DNA from: Halobellus limi
Lineage (GTDB): Archaea; Halobacteriota; Halobacteria; Halobacteriales; Haloferacaceae
Direction of reading: 5' to 3'
Length of the DNA: 64,000 bases
Assembly (NCBI RefSeq): GCF_004799685.1
Contig: NZ_CP031311.1
Location: 372,001 to 436,000 of the forward strand
Shown in pieces: positions 27,737-39,175 of the stretch (position 1 is the first letter of the stretch; every line of letters begins with the position of its first letter). The position numbers and the translations under genes were made by a program. The notes beneath the pieces are model-generated. The model saw only the letters and a list, made by a program, of their open reading frames with translations, ran no database searches and was not told the DNA's origin.

Positions 27737-28894
27737 ATGACGGTCGTCACGGAGCAGCACGAGGACCACGGTGCGACGTTCGAAGAGCGCGGCGGTCGCC
27801 GGATCGTCACCGACTACGGCCGGCCGGAGCGGACGACGCTGGCCGTCCGCAACGGCGCCGGCGTGATCGAGATGGGCTACGGCGTCGTCGTCGTCGAGGG
27901 CGACGACCGGGTCGAGTTCGTCGACGACACGGTCTCGAACCGGGTTCCCGGCCGTGACGGCCAGGGGGTCTACGCGCTGCTCCTCGATCCGCAGGGACGC
28001 ATCGAGACGGACCTGTACGTCTACAACGCCGGCGAGCGGCTGCTGTGTTTCACCCCGCCGGCGCGCGCGGCACCGCTGGCCGAGGAGTGGTCGGAGAACG
28101 TCTTCATCCGAGACGTCGAGGTCCGGGAGGCCTCGACCGATTTCGCGGTCTTCGGCGTCCACGGCTCGAAGTCAACCGAGAAGGTCGCGAGCGTGCTCAA
28201 CGGGGCGGGCGCGCCCGAACCCGAACTCTCCTTCGTGCGCGGGTCGATGGGCGGCGAGGGCGTCACCGTGATCGCGGGTGACGGTCTCGCGGGCGAGGAG
28301 GGGTACGAGGTCGTCTGCGCCGCCGACGCCGCCGAGCGCGTCTTCGAGACGCTCCTGACGTTCGGGATGAACGCCGTCCCGTTCGGCTATCGGACGTGGG
28401 ATATTCTCACCGCCGAGGCCGGAACGCCGCTCTTCGACACCGAACTCGACGGCCGGATCCCGAACGTGGTCGGCCTCCGCAACGCGCTCGACTTCGAGAA
28501 GGGCTGTTACGTCGGCCAGGAGGTCGTCTCGAAGGTCGAGAACCGCGGCCGGCCGAGTCAGCGACTGGTCGGCCTCCGACTCGACAGTCACGACGACGCG
28601 TCGGCCGGCGTCGACGCGCTCCCGGATGCCGGCGCGTCGCTCGTCGCTCGGCAGGACGGGGACGACGAGGCCGTCGGCGAGGTCACCCGGACCGTCGAGA
28701 GCCCCCGCCTGGGCCGGCCGATCGCCCTCGGCTTCGTCGACTTCGAGGTCGCGGCGCAACTCGCGTCGGGGGACGGGGGGCCGTCGCTGGCGGTCCGCAC
28801 CGACGGCGGCGCGGTCGACGCGTCCGTCGCTCCGCTGCCGTTCGTCGAGGGGAGCGCGGTGTCGGCGCGTCTCCCCTCGTATCCGGACGAGTAG
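27737..28894 (+). CDS. Folate-binding YgfZ/GcvT-like protein
   Basis: A 385-residue protein of the aminomethyltransferase fold. The YgfZ signature K-G-C-Y-x-G-Q-E is present (FEKGCYVGQEVVSKVENRG near residues 253-271). The family binds folate and supports maturation or repair of some iron-sulfur enzymes; the glycine cleavage T-protein is the other possibility, but no gcvH/gcvP lie nearby and the KGCYxGQE motif favours YgfZ. A GGTTTTCC box at 27704-27711 offers a promoter of its own between the gene and the repeat element upstream. Confidence 0.82.
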   Translation: MTVVTEQHEDHGATFEERGGRRIVTDYGRPERTTLAVRNGAGVIEMGYGVVVVEGDDRVEFVDDTVSNRVPGRDGQGVYALLLDPQGRIETDLYVYNAGERLLCFTPPARAAPLAEEWSENVFIRDVEVREASTDFAVFGVHGSKSTEKVASVLNGAGAPEPELSFVRGSMGGEGVTVIAGDGLAGEEGYEVVCAADAAERVFETLLTFGMNAVPFGYRTWDILTAEAGTPLFDTELDGRIPNVVGLRNALDFEKGCYVGQEVVSKVENRGRPSQRLVGLRLDSHDDASAGVDALPDAGASLVARQDGDDEAVGEVTRTVESPRLGRPIALGFVDFEVAAQLASGDGGPSLAVRTDGGAVDASVAPLPFVEGSAVSARLPSYPDE

Positions 28895-28968
28895 CGCGCC
28901 CGGATCCGGATTTCCGGGCCCGATACCGCATCCCAAGTATCAATATCTCCGGGTCCTCGGACCGTACT

Positions 28969-30549
28969 ATGCACGAGCGCGATCGTCTCTCGACCGGGAT
29001 CGCCGGTCTCGACGAGATCCTCCACGGCGGGCTCCTCCGGGAGCGGGCGTACATGATCACCGGCGGCGCCGGGACGGGAAAGACGATCGCGGGACTCCAC
29101 TTTCTGACCGCCGGCATCGACGCGGGCGAGAACGCCCTCTTCGTCGCCTTCGAGGAGGATCCGGCGGACCTCGCCGCCGACGCGGAGCAACTGGGGTTCG
29201 ACACGTCCGAGATCACGTTTCTCGACCTCTCGCCCGACGCGGATCGGTTCGTCGACGACCGGTCGTACGACGTGTTCGAGCCGGACGTCGTCGAGGGGTC
29301 GGGCGTCACCGCGCGGATCGTCGAGGCGGTCGAGGAGACCGCCCCCGACCGCGTCTTCGTCGACCCGCTGACGCACCTGCAGTACCTCGCGCCCGACGAG
29401 TACCAGTACCGCCAGGAGGTCGCCGGCTTCGTCCAGTACCTCGCCGACGCGGGCGCGACCGTCCTGTTCAGCGCGCAGGCGGCCGTCGAGGGCGAGCGAG
29501 CGACGCTCGAGTACCTCTGCGACGGGAGCATCAGGCTCGCACACGCTCCCAAGGGGCGGACGATCGAGGTGACGAAGCTCCGCGGCTCCGACTTCCTCTC
29601 GGGCGCGCACACGGTCCGGATCACTGACGGGGGGATGTCGGTGTTCACGAAGCTCTCTCCCGACGCCCACGGTCGTGATCGGGACTCTCGGACGCTCTCG
29701 TCCGGCGTCGACGAACTCGACGCTCTCCTTCACGGCGGCATCGAGGGTAGCACGGTGACGGTCGTGAGCGGCCCCAGCGGCGTCGGGAAGTCGACGACGG
29801 CGACGCAGTTCGCGAGCGAGTCGGCCGCTCGCGGCGAACGCGCCGTCTTCTACCTCTTCGAGGAGACGCGCGACACCTTCCTCCGCCGCTCGGAGGGCGT
29901 CGGCGTCCCGATCGAGGATCTGGAGGCCGAGGGGACCCTCTCCGTCGAGGAGGTCGAACCGCTGTCGATCTCCCCGGACGAGTTCGCAACGCGGGTCCGG
30001 AGCCAGGTCGAGGAGCGCGACGCCGAATTCGTCGTGATCGACGGCGTCTCCGGGTACCGGCTCTCGATCCGCGGCGACGAGTCGGAACTGATCCGCGAAC
30101 TCCACGCGCTCGGGCGGTACCTCAAGCGGATGGGCGTGAGCGCGATCTTCGTCGACGACCTCGACTCCGTCACGGGCGACTTCGAGCCGACGAGTTCGAA
30201 CATCAGCTACCTGGCCGATAACCTCCTGTTTCTCAGATACCTCGAAGCCTACGGCGAACTCCGCAAGGCGATCGGCGTGCTGAAGAAGCGGACCGGCGAC
30301 TTCGAGCGGACGCTCAGAGAGTTCGAGATCGGAGCGGACGGCGTTCACGTCGGCGAGCCGCTGACCGGGCTCCGCGGGATTCTCACGGGAACGCCGGAGT
30401 GGGGCGGCGACAGTCCGCTCGAACCGCACGCCGCCGATGCCGACGTGGCGTCCGGCCGCGCCGCCGGCCCGGGGAGCGGAACCGACCGGGCCGACGGGAC
30501 CGACGGTCCAGCCGAGGACGGCCCCGGTCGCTCCGATCCCTCCGAATGA
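28969..30549 (+). CDS. KaiC-like double RecA-domain ATPase
   Basis: A 526-residue protein with two KaiC/RecA modules. The first has Walker A GGAGTGKT at 32-39 and the paired glutamates of FEEDP at 62-63. The second has Walker A GPSGVGKST at 268-276 and FEETRD near 295. The last 60 residues are a disordered Asp/Gly/Pro tail. No kaiA or kaiB is nearby, so a clock is not implied; such proteins often act as ATP-driven signal relays. Its stop overlaps the start of the LOV kinase gene (ATGA), so the two probably work together. An AT-rich box lies at 28939-28946. Confidence 0.9.
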   Translation: MHERDRLSTGIAGLDEILHGGLLRERAYMITGGAGTGKTIAGLHFLTAGIDAGENALFVAFEEDPADLAADAEQLGFDTSEITFLDLSPDADRFVDDRSYDVFEPDVVEGSGVTARIVEAVEETAPDRVFVDPLTHLQYLAPDEYQYRQEVAGFVQYLADAGATVLFSAQAAVEGERATLEYLCDGSIRLAHAPKGRTIEVTKLRGSDFLSGAHTVRITDGGMSVFTKLSPDAHGRDRDSRTLSSGVDELDALLHGGIEGSTVTVVSGPSGVGKSTTATQFASESAARGERAVFYLFEETRDTFLRRSEGVGVPIEDLEAEGTLSVEEVEPLSISPDEFATRVRSQVEERDAEFVVIDGVSGYRLSIRGDESELIRELHALGRYLKRMGVSAIFVDDLDSVTGDFEPTSSNISYLADNLLFLRYLEAYGELRKAIGVLKKRTGDFERTLREFEIGADGVHVGEPLTGLRGILTGTPEWGGDSPLEPHAADADVASGRAAGPGSGTDRADGTDGPAEDGPGRSDPSE

Positions 30550-32327
30550 CGGGCGAGCGGACGACCCCCGAGACGAACGTCCTCGTCCTCGTCTCGACCC
30601 CCGGGAACCGCCGCGTGCTCGTCGACTGGATCCGGAACGCGTCGGCGTACAGCCTCGTCACACCGCCCGGGGAGGGCGTCGAGCGGCTGCCGGCCTTCGA
30701 CGTCTGTCTCGCCGACCGGGCCGGACTGCAGCGGTTCGCCGAGGCGATCCGGCGGTCGCAGGCGGAGGAGGGGACCTTCCTCCCCTGCCTGCTCGTCGAA
30801 GAGCGCGGCCGGGGGCTGGAGCGGCTCGACTCCTCGCTGCGGAATCTGATCGACGACGTGGTGACGGCGCCGATCGATCCCGAGCGGCTCCGGTTCAGGA
30901 TCGACACGCTCGCCCGTCGCCGGCAGCTCTCTCGGGACCTCTGGGAGGCCGAAGAGCGGTACCGCCGGCTGTTCGAGCTGGCGCCGAACGCGAAACTCCT
31001 GGTCGACGACGGCGAGATCACCGCGGCGAACCGGGCCGCAGAGCGGTTCTTCGGACGCGATTCGACGTCGATCTCGGGCGACGCCCCGGAGCGGTTCGTC
31101 GCGGCGGCGGACCGCGGTCCCTTCCGTCGACTGCTGGAGAACGCGCCCGCGGAGGTCACCGCCGGCGGTCCGCCGTATCGGACGGTCGCCTTCGAGACCG
31201 ACGATCGGACCGCGATCTGTGAGGTGGCGGCCGTCCGCACCGGGGAGGGGGACGAACTCCTGGTCCTCGTTCAGGACGTGACCGAGCGGATCGAGCGCGA
31301 GCGTCGACTCGAACTGTACCGCCGAGCGATGGACGAGGCGGCCGTCGGGATCACGATCACCGACCCGGAGCTTCCGGACAATCCGATGATCTACGTCAAC
31401 GAGAAGTTCGTCGAGATCACCGGTTACGACCGCCAGGAGGCGCTCGGTCGCAACTGTCGGTTCCTGCAGGGAGAGCGGACCGACGAGACGAGCGTCGCTC
31501 GGATACGGCGCGCGATCGACGTCGAGGAGTCGGTCAGCGAGATCCTCGTGAACTACCGCAAGGACGGCGAGCCCTTCTACAACGCGCTCGACGTGATGCC
31601 CGTCACAGGCGCGTCGGGGACGGTGACGAACTACCTCGGATTCCAGCGGGACGTCACCGAGTGGGTCAGGAACCGGCGGCGGCTCTCGGTGCTCGACCGG
31701 GTGCTCCGACACAACGTCCGCAACCGGATGAACGTCGTCACCGGCTACGCCGAGCAGTTGATCGATCACGACGAGCCCGCGGTCCGAACCGCCGCCGAGC
31801 GGATCCTCGACGCGGGCGAGGACCTGCTCGGACAGAGCGAGACCGCACGACACTTCCGAGACGTCGTGAGCAACGAGTCGACGACGGTCGATACCCGTGA
31901 CCTCGTCGCCGACGCGCTCGACGCCATCGAAGAGGTCAGGTCGGGCTATCCGGACGTTCCCGTTCAGACGTCCCTCCCCGACGAGGCACCGATCCGCGGC
32001 GACCAGGGCGTTCCCCTCGCGGTCGTCGAGATCGTCGAGAACGCGGCCCAGCACGGCGATCCGCCGGTCGTCGTTCGGATCGATCCCGGCCCCGAGGAGA
32101 CGGTGCTCGCGGTCACCGACCAGGGCGGGGGAATCCCCCGGCACGAACACACCGTCTTCGGCGACGCCGAGGAGCGTCCGACATCCCACGCCGGCGGCGT
32201 CGGCCTCTGGCTCGTCCGCTGGACGGTCGAGCGGATCGGCGGGCGGATCGAGTACTCCGAGGGCGACGGATCGACGGTCGAACTGTTCTTTTCGACCGCC
32301 GACGACGAGTCCGACCTCGCCCACTGA
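30546..32327 (+). CDS. LOV-domain blue-light photoreceptor histidine kinase
   Basis: A 593-residue soluble kinase: a receiver-like N-terminal domain without obvious phospho-acceptor set (about 10-130), a PAS domain (about 140-250), a LOV domain (about 265-375), the H-box VLRHNVRN with His389, and a HATPase domain with ENAAQHGD and TDQGGGIP. The LOV signature GRNCRFLQG (301-309) has the photoactive Cys304, and the flavin contacts Asn336 (NYRKDG), Asn346 (FYN) and Gln367 (GFQRD) are all present. Blue-light sensing through FMN is therefore very likely. No membrane helix is seen. It overlaps the KaiC-like gene by four bases. Confidence 0.9.
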   Translation: MTGERTTPETNVLVLVSTPGNRRVLVDWIRNASAYSLVTPPGEGVERLPAFDVCLADRAGLQRFAEAIRRSQAEEGTFLPCLLVEERGRGLERLDSSLRNLIDDVVTAPIDPERLRFRIDTLARRRQLSRDLWEAEERYRRLFELAPNAKLLVDDGEITAANRAAERFFGRDSTSISGDAPERFVAAADRGPFRRLLENAPAEVTAGGPPYRTVAFETDDRTAICEVAAVRTGEGDELLVLVQDVTERIERERRLELYRRAMDEAAVGITITDPELPDNPMIYVNEKFVEITGYDRQEALGRNCRFLQGERTDETSVARIRRAIDVEESVSEILVNYRKDGEPFYNALDVMPVTGASGTVTNYLGFQRDVTEWVRNRRRLSVLDRVLRHNVRNRMNVVTGYAEQLIDHDEPAVRTAAERILDAGEDLLGQSETARHFRDVVSNESTTVDTRDLVADALDAIEEVRSGYPDVPVQTSLPDEAPIRGDQGVPLAVVEIVENAAQHGDPPVVVRIDPGPEETVLAVTDQGGGIPRHEHTVFGDAEERPTSHAGGVGLWLVRWTVERIGGRIEYSEGDGSTVELFFSTADDESDLAH

Positions 32328-32392
32328 CGGCGGTCACGTCTCGACTGCTGGCGGGGGGCCGACGTCGGCCGCGACGGGTTCGGGCTCTACCG

Positions 32393-33475
32393 CTACCGAC
32401 CGACCAGTTTCGCCAGGTGCTCCCGCGAGAAGAACGAGGTGGGACGGTCCATGTGGACGCCGATCTCGCCCGAGAGCGTCCGTAGTCCGAGTCGCTGTAC
32501 CGGCTCCGGGAGCGAATACGCCCGACGGAGCCAGTGGCCCAGCGCGATCTCCCGAGAGAGCTCCGAGCGCCACGCCGACTCGTACTCCCGCAGCGTGCCC
32601 GGGTCGTCGGGGTCGACGGTCCGCGCGGCGCAGTCCGCGGCGGTCATCCCGTAGAGGATGCCGCCGCCGGTGAACGGCTTCGTCTGCGCGGCCGCGTCGC
32701 CGAGCAGGAACGCGCGTCGGCTATGCACCCGCTCGGGCGGGCCGATCGGTATCGCTCCCGAGCAGAAGTGCTCGGTCTCGACGCCGTAGGCGTCGGTGAG
32801 TCGGTCGAACAGGTCGTTGACCGAGCGCCCCGGCGGCGCGGCGAGGCCGTACTCGACGCCCGCGTCGCCGCGGGGGATGCGCCAGGCGAAGAAGCGCGGC
32901 GCGGTGAGGTGGACGTCGACGAAGTCGCCGTCGTCGGGGTCGGGGTCGAACGCGAGGACGCCGTGGAGGATCTCTGCGGGTTCGGGAAGCCCGCACTGTC
33001 GCCGCACCCGCGAGGTCGGCCCGTCGCAGCCGGCGACCATCTTCGCGCGGACGGTCTCGGTCCCGCCCGCGTTCGAGACGGTGAGTTCGACGCCGTCGTG
33101 GCGCTCGTCGACGTCGACGACGGTGTGTTCCTCGCGGACGTCCGCACCCGCTTCACGGGCGCAGTCGGCGAGCGTGCGGTCGAGTTCGACCCGGTCGATC
33201 ACGTTCGAGATCTCCTCGCGCTTGTAGAAGGGGTAGGCCGCCGAGTCGGGGCCGCCGACGTGAAAGCGCGCCCCGTAGACGCGGTTCTGGAGGAGTCCCG
33301 CCTTCGCGTCTTCGGGGACGTATTCCCAGATGTCGGTGCTGACGTGCCCCGAACACGCCAGCGGCGTCCCGACGGTTCCCTGCTCGAAGGCGACGACGTC
33401 GTGTCCGGACTCGGCCGCGCGCCGGGCGAAGCGCGCGCCGGCGGGGCCGACGCCCACGACCGCGAAATCGTACAT
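32393..33475 (-). CDS. Geranylgeranyl reductase family FAD oxidoreductase
   Basis: A 360-residue flavoprotein. The N-terminal Rossmann motif VVGVGPAGARFARRAAESG is followed by SGHVSTDIWEYV, and the second FAD motif is FLLGDAAAQTKPFTGGGILYG near residue 271. These fit the geranylgeranyl reductase family, which saturates isoprenoid chains of archaeal lipids or respiratory quinones; which substrate is used here is not visible. ATG 33475 is chosen over the adjacent GTG at 33478; a GGTATTTG box (about 33502-33509, this strand) lies at leaderless distance. It is convergent with the LOV kinase gene. Confidence 0.85.
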   Translation of the reverse strand: MYDFAVVGVGPAGARFARRAAESGHDVVAFEQGTVGTPLACSGHVSTDIWEYVPEDAKAGLLQNRVYGARFHVGGPDSAAYPFYKREEISNVIDRVELDRTLADCAREAGADVREEHTVVDVDERHDGVELTVSNAGGTETVRAKMVAGCDGPTSRVRRQCGLPEPAEILHGVLAFDPDPDDGDFVDVHLTAPRFFAWRIPRGDAGVEYGLAAPPGRSVNDLFDRLTDAYGVETEHFCSGAIPIGPPERVHSRRAFLLGDAAAQTKPFTGGGILYGMTAADCAARTVDPDDPGTLREYESAWRSELSREIALGHWLRRAYSLPEPVQRLGLRTLSGEIGVHMDRPTSFFSREHLAKLVGR

Positions 33476-33535
33476 CACTCACCCATACCGGATCCGACGG
33501 CAAATACCTTCTCGGTCGACGCGGGGCCGACGGCT

Positions 33536-33581
33536 CGCGTCATCGGTCCTCGACGACCCGCGTCACCGGTCTTCGACGACC
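33536..33581. repeat. 23-bp tandem duplication spanning the stop codon of the BNR-repeat gene
   Basis: Units 33536-33558 and 33559-33581 match at 21 of 23 positions. The second contains the end of the BNR-repeat gene with its stop codon (33563-33565); the first lies directly after the gene. The sequence is of the form CGCGTCA-CGGTC-TCGACGACC. Confidence 0.8.
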
Positions 33582-34654
33582 GCAAGCCCGCTCGCCGTCG
33601 TCCCCCGAAACGTCTCGGGCCACTCCACGTCGACGCGGCCGAAACTGTCGCCGCCGTCGCCTGTCCGGAACAGCCCGCGATCCGTGAGCGCGAACAGTTC
33701 GCCGTCGTCGGCGCCAGACGCCAGGACCGGCCGGAGGATCCCCTCGCCGGTCGGAACGCCCGAGTCGTCGAGGCGTTCCCAGTCGGCGTCGGTCGCCGTC
33801 TCTCCGCTACTGGCGGCGCTCCCGACACCGTCCTCCCGGCGGTACAGATACGACGCCGCGGAATCGGCGGTGTGCGCCCGACGGGCCCCCGCCGCCGCCG
33901 AGAGCAGCACGCGCCCCGGGTCGCCGGGATCGACCGCGACGCTCCAGCAGTAGCGGTGTTTCAGCCCCGCCTGCGGGAACGACCACGACTCGCCGCCGTC
34001 GCGGCTCTCGGCGTAACCGTCGCCCGCGGCCGCCCGGACGACGTCGGGCGCGTCGGGGTGGACGGCCATCGTGTGCGTGTCGCGGCGGGTCGACGGCGCG
34101 CGCTCCGCCCAGGTCTCGCCGCCGTCGTGCGTCTGGATCAGCGCGCCGGCCTCGACCGCAACGAAAAGGTGGTCCGGATCGGCCGGGTCGACCTCGATCC
34201 AGCGGACGTGGTGGGTGTCGGGGCGCGGCGGGAACGACCACGTGGGCGCGGAGGGGAGGTCGGTGAGTTCGGCCAGTTCCGCCCAGGTCTCGCCGCCGTC
34301 GACGGAGCGGTAGGCGCGGCTCGGTTCGGTTCCGGCGTAGACGACGTCCGGGTCGTGCGGCGAGACGGTCACGCTCGTCACCGACGGTTCGAGGACGCCC
34401 TCGCCGACGCGCTCCCAGGTTCGCCCGCCGTCGACCGAGCGGTGGAGACCGGCGTCGAACGTCCCGCAGAAGACGCGATCCGGAGCGTCGCTGGACGCGT
34501 CGAGGCACTCGACGTCGTCGCGCTCGAAGGTGTACTCGGCGGTCGGCCCGACGGCCGCGGTCTCGTCGTTCGACGCCGCGCGACCGTCGCCGTCGGTAGC
34601 GACGTCGCGGACGACGAGGACGCCCGCGCCCGAGGCGGCGTAGCAAGTCGTCAT
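33563..34654 (-). CDS. BNR/Asp-box repeat beta-propeller protein
   Basis: A 363-residue protein with Asp-box motifs (SVDGGRTWE, SVDGGETWA, THDGGETWA, SRDGGESWS, RTGDGGDSFG) spaced about 45-65 residues apart, as in sialidase-like and YCF48-like propellers. There is no signal peptide, lipobox or membrane helix, so a cytoplasmic location is likely, unlike most such proteins. Catalytic sialidase residues are not recognisable. Its function is unknown. It is transcribed from the gap holding copy 4 of the dispersed element, and its stop codon lies in a 23-bp duplication. Confidence 0.78.
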   Translation of the reverse strand: MTTCYAASGAGVLVVRDVATDGDGRAASNDETAAVGPTAEYTFERDDVECLDASSDAPDRVFCGTFDAGLHRSVDGGRTWERVGEGVLEPSVTSVTVSPHDPDVVYAGTEPSRAYRSVDGGETWAELAELTDLPSAPTWSFPPRPDTHHVRWIEVDPADPDHLFVAVEAGALIQTHDGGETWAERAPSTRRDTHTMAVHPDAPDVVRAAAGDGYAESRDGGESWSFPQAGLKHRYCWSVAVDPGDPGRVLLSAAAGARRAHTADSAASYLYRREDGVGSAASSGETATDADWERLDDSGVPTGEGILRPVLASGADDGELFALTDRGLFRTGDGGDSFGRVDVEWPETFRGTTASGLAVVEDR

Positions 34655-34750
34655 AGGACCTCGTACGGCACGCAGTCACTTGGCCTCGCCGGCGGGCTGG
34701 CACTGCGAGAGCCGGGACGGCGCGCACGCTACCGCAACGGGTCGTACGTG

Positions 34751-34889
34751 CATTTATATACGAAGCCGGGACCAGACGCGGCGTGATCTGAAGCCAGCCC
34801 CGCGTCGGGTCGCGATTGCTCGGCACGTCGGCGCGGGGAAAAAGCGACGGGCCGGGACGTCGCCGACGCGGGTGCCGACTGTTCGCCAC
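34751..34889 (+). ncRNA. Dispersed structured element, copy 4 (candidate small RNA gene)
   Basis: It lies in the 325-bp gap between uvrA and the BNR-repeat gene and is in the opposite orientation to copies 1-3. On the plus strand: TATA at 34751-34761; CGTGA at 34782-34786; P2 arms at 34798-34807 and 34829-34838 (10 bp with one U-G pair on this strand, which would be A-C on the other); P1 arms at 34844-34849 and 34858-34863; 3' block at 34870-34889. The P2 loop TCGGCAC (34820-34826) is complementary to GTGCCGA at 34872-34878. The rest of the gap shows no gene. Confidence 0.55.
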
Positions 34890-34979
34890 CGTGCAACTGT
34901 GCGGCCGACAGCGACGCGTCGGCTCCGTGCGATTCGCCGACCGTTGGGTGTGATCCGGTCGGCCGGGGTCCGAACCGAT

Positions 34980-37928
<2,949 letters not shown>

Positions 37929-38014
37929 CTACGCTCGGGTATGGAGAGCGGAGAGGAAAGTTCGTCGGTTCCGGCGGTCGAGGGCGATCCGTCGACCGCG
38001 GACGGAGGCGGCGT

Positions 38015-38073
38015 CGAAGAGACGCGCGTCAGTTCGAGAAGATCGGCCTCAGTCCCGAAGACCCGCGTCAGTT
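38015..38073. repeat. Degenerate 20-bp repeats spanning the sepF stop codon
   Basis: Three units of about 20 bp (38015-38034, 38035-38054, 38055-38073) share GAAGA and, 9-11 bases later, TCAGT. The sepF stop codon (38068-38070) is in the last unit; the other two follow the gene. The units are more diverged than in the other stop-codon duplications of this window. Confidence 0.55.
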
Positions 38074-38421
38074 CAGTTTCTCCCGCGCGACGCCGACGCC
38101 CGTGGGGGCGATGATGATCTGGTCGTCGCCCTTCTGGGCGATGTCGCCGTCGACCTCCTCGGCCACCTGCCGCAGGTCGTCGATGATGTGTTCCATCGTG
38201 CTGTCGGAGGTCGTGTGTCGCGTGATGTCCGCGATCACGAGGTCCCCGTCGTAGACGGCGTCCTTGATGGCGATGACGTCCTGCTGGCCGCTGATCTTCG
38301 CGATCCGGACGCTCATTCCGGCCTCACCGCGGGAGGTTTCGACGCCCTCGACGTCGAGATCGAGGTACTCGTCTGTCGAATGCTGTCCGCCCCCGCTGAT
38401 GATCTTGCTCATAATCCCCAT
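38068..38421 (-). CDS. sepF: Archaeal cell division protein SepF
   Basis: A 117-residue protein of the SepF/DUF552 family. The N-terminus MGIMSKIIS is the expected amphipathic membrane-binding helix, and the core [56 protein letters not shown] is the conserved SepF domain. In archaea SepF anchors FtsZ to the membrane at the division site. The ATG at 38421 is used because it includes the membrane-targeting helix. An AT-rich box with a 20-bp palindrome next to it lies upstream. Confidence 0.93.
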   Translation of the reverse strand: MGIMSKIISGGGQHSTDEYLDLDVEGVETSRGEAGMSVRIAKISGQQDVIAIKDAVYDGDLVIADITRHTTSDSTMEHIIDDLRQVAEEVDGDIAQKGDDQIIIAPTGVGVAREKLN

Positions 38422-38446
38422 ACCTCTCTCAAACGGGAGTACCACG

Positions 38447-38476
38447 TTAGTTCTTACGTCAGACGAGCGTCTGACG
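38447..38476 (-). promoter_or_regulatory. sepF promoter with adjoining 20-bp palindrome
   Basis: On the minus strand an AT-rich TAAGAACTAA box (38447-38456) lies 26-35 nt before the sepF ATG. Directly abutting its upstream side is the perfect palindrome CGTCAGACGAGCGTCTGACG, counted as CGTCAGACG (38457-38465), AG, CGTCTGACG (38468-38476). Its place over the transcription-factor-B region is typical of archaeal operators. The alternative is a 3' hairpin of the PUA gene, which ends 66 bp away. Confidence 0.5.
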
Positions 38477-38541
38477 CGCGGCGTGGGATCGAGGAGTCCG
38501 ACGCGCGGTGCTCGGTCGGGGCGCCGACCGTTCGAGACGAT

Positions 38542-39021
38542 TCACACGACGAACTCGAAGAGGTCGTCGCCGACGTGGTGGACGGACTCGACGACCTTTC
38601 CCGAATCGCCGGTCATCTCCTCGCCGTCGACGAGCGCTCGGCCGATCGCGAGGACCTTGCCGTGGGTTTCCTCGGCGATCGTGACGAGGTCGCCCTCCGA
38701 GACCCCCGCGTCGGCCTCGACGATGCCCGGCCGCATCACGTCCGCGCCGTCGCTGACGAACGAGATCGCCCCGGCGTCGACGGTCACGACGCCCTTCGTC
38801 ACCCCGTGGCGGTTCGCGCCCTGGACGGTCAGGAAGGCCTCGTCCTCGAACTGCACGACGTCGCTCTCGCCGTCGACGAGGACCACGTCGAACGGCTCGT
38901 CGGCGAGTTCGACCATCTCGTAGCTGTCGCCGTCGAGTTCGACGCCCGTCTTCGACTCGATCGCGGCCTCCAACTCGCCGATCTCGTCGGCGCGGAGGTG
39001 GTGTCGGGATTTGACTTCCAT
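38542..39021 (-). CDS. PUA-domain RNA-binding protein (MCT-1/archaeal PUA family)
   Basis: A 159-residue protein. Residues 1-70 look like the pre-PUA domain ([26 protein letters not shown]) and residues 75-155 like a PUA domain ([35 protein letters not shown]). The layout matches the archaeal relatives of MCT-1, which bind RNA and in eukaryotes help recycle or reinitiate 40S subunits. The archaeal role is not established. The ATG at 39021 is chosen because [10 protein letters not shown] is the expected start; the longer frame is not conserved-looking. Confidence 0.83.
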   Translation of the reverse strand: MEVKSRHHLRADEIGELEAAIESKTGVELDGDSYEMVELADEPFDVVLVDGESDVVQFEDEAFLTVQGANRHGVTKGVVTVDAGAISFVSDGADVMRPGIVEADAGVSEGDLVTIAEETHGKVLAIGRALVDGEEMTGDSGKVVESVHHVGDDLFEFVV

Positions 39022-39175
39022 ATCCGGTCGCACGGCGCGCCGGCCGATAAATGGCGCGACACGGGGCAGTCTCTCGCGCGCCCTCGCTCCGCCGGTCTCT
39101 CGGTTCAGTCGCACCGCGTCGGCGCGAGTGCGCACGCGGACAAACGCTAAGTGAGGGTGGTGCCTGGGTACGCGT

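Noticed and set aside
28969-30549. A circadian clock gene, because of the KaiC-like domains
   Set aside because: No kaiA or kaiB is present, and stand-alone KaiC-like proteins are common in archaea without a proven clock.
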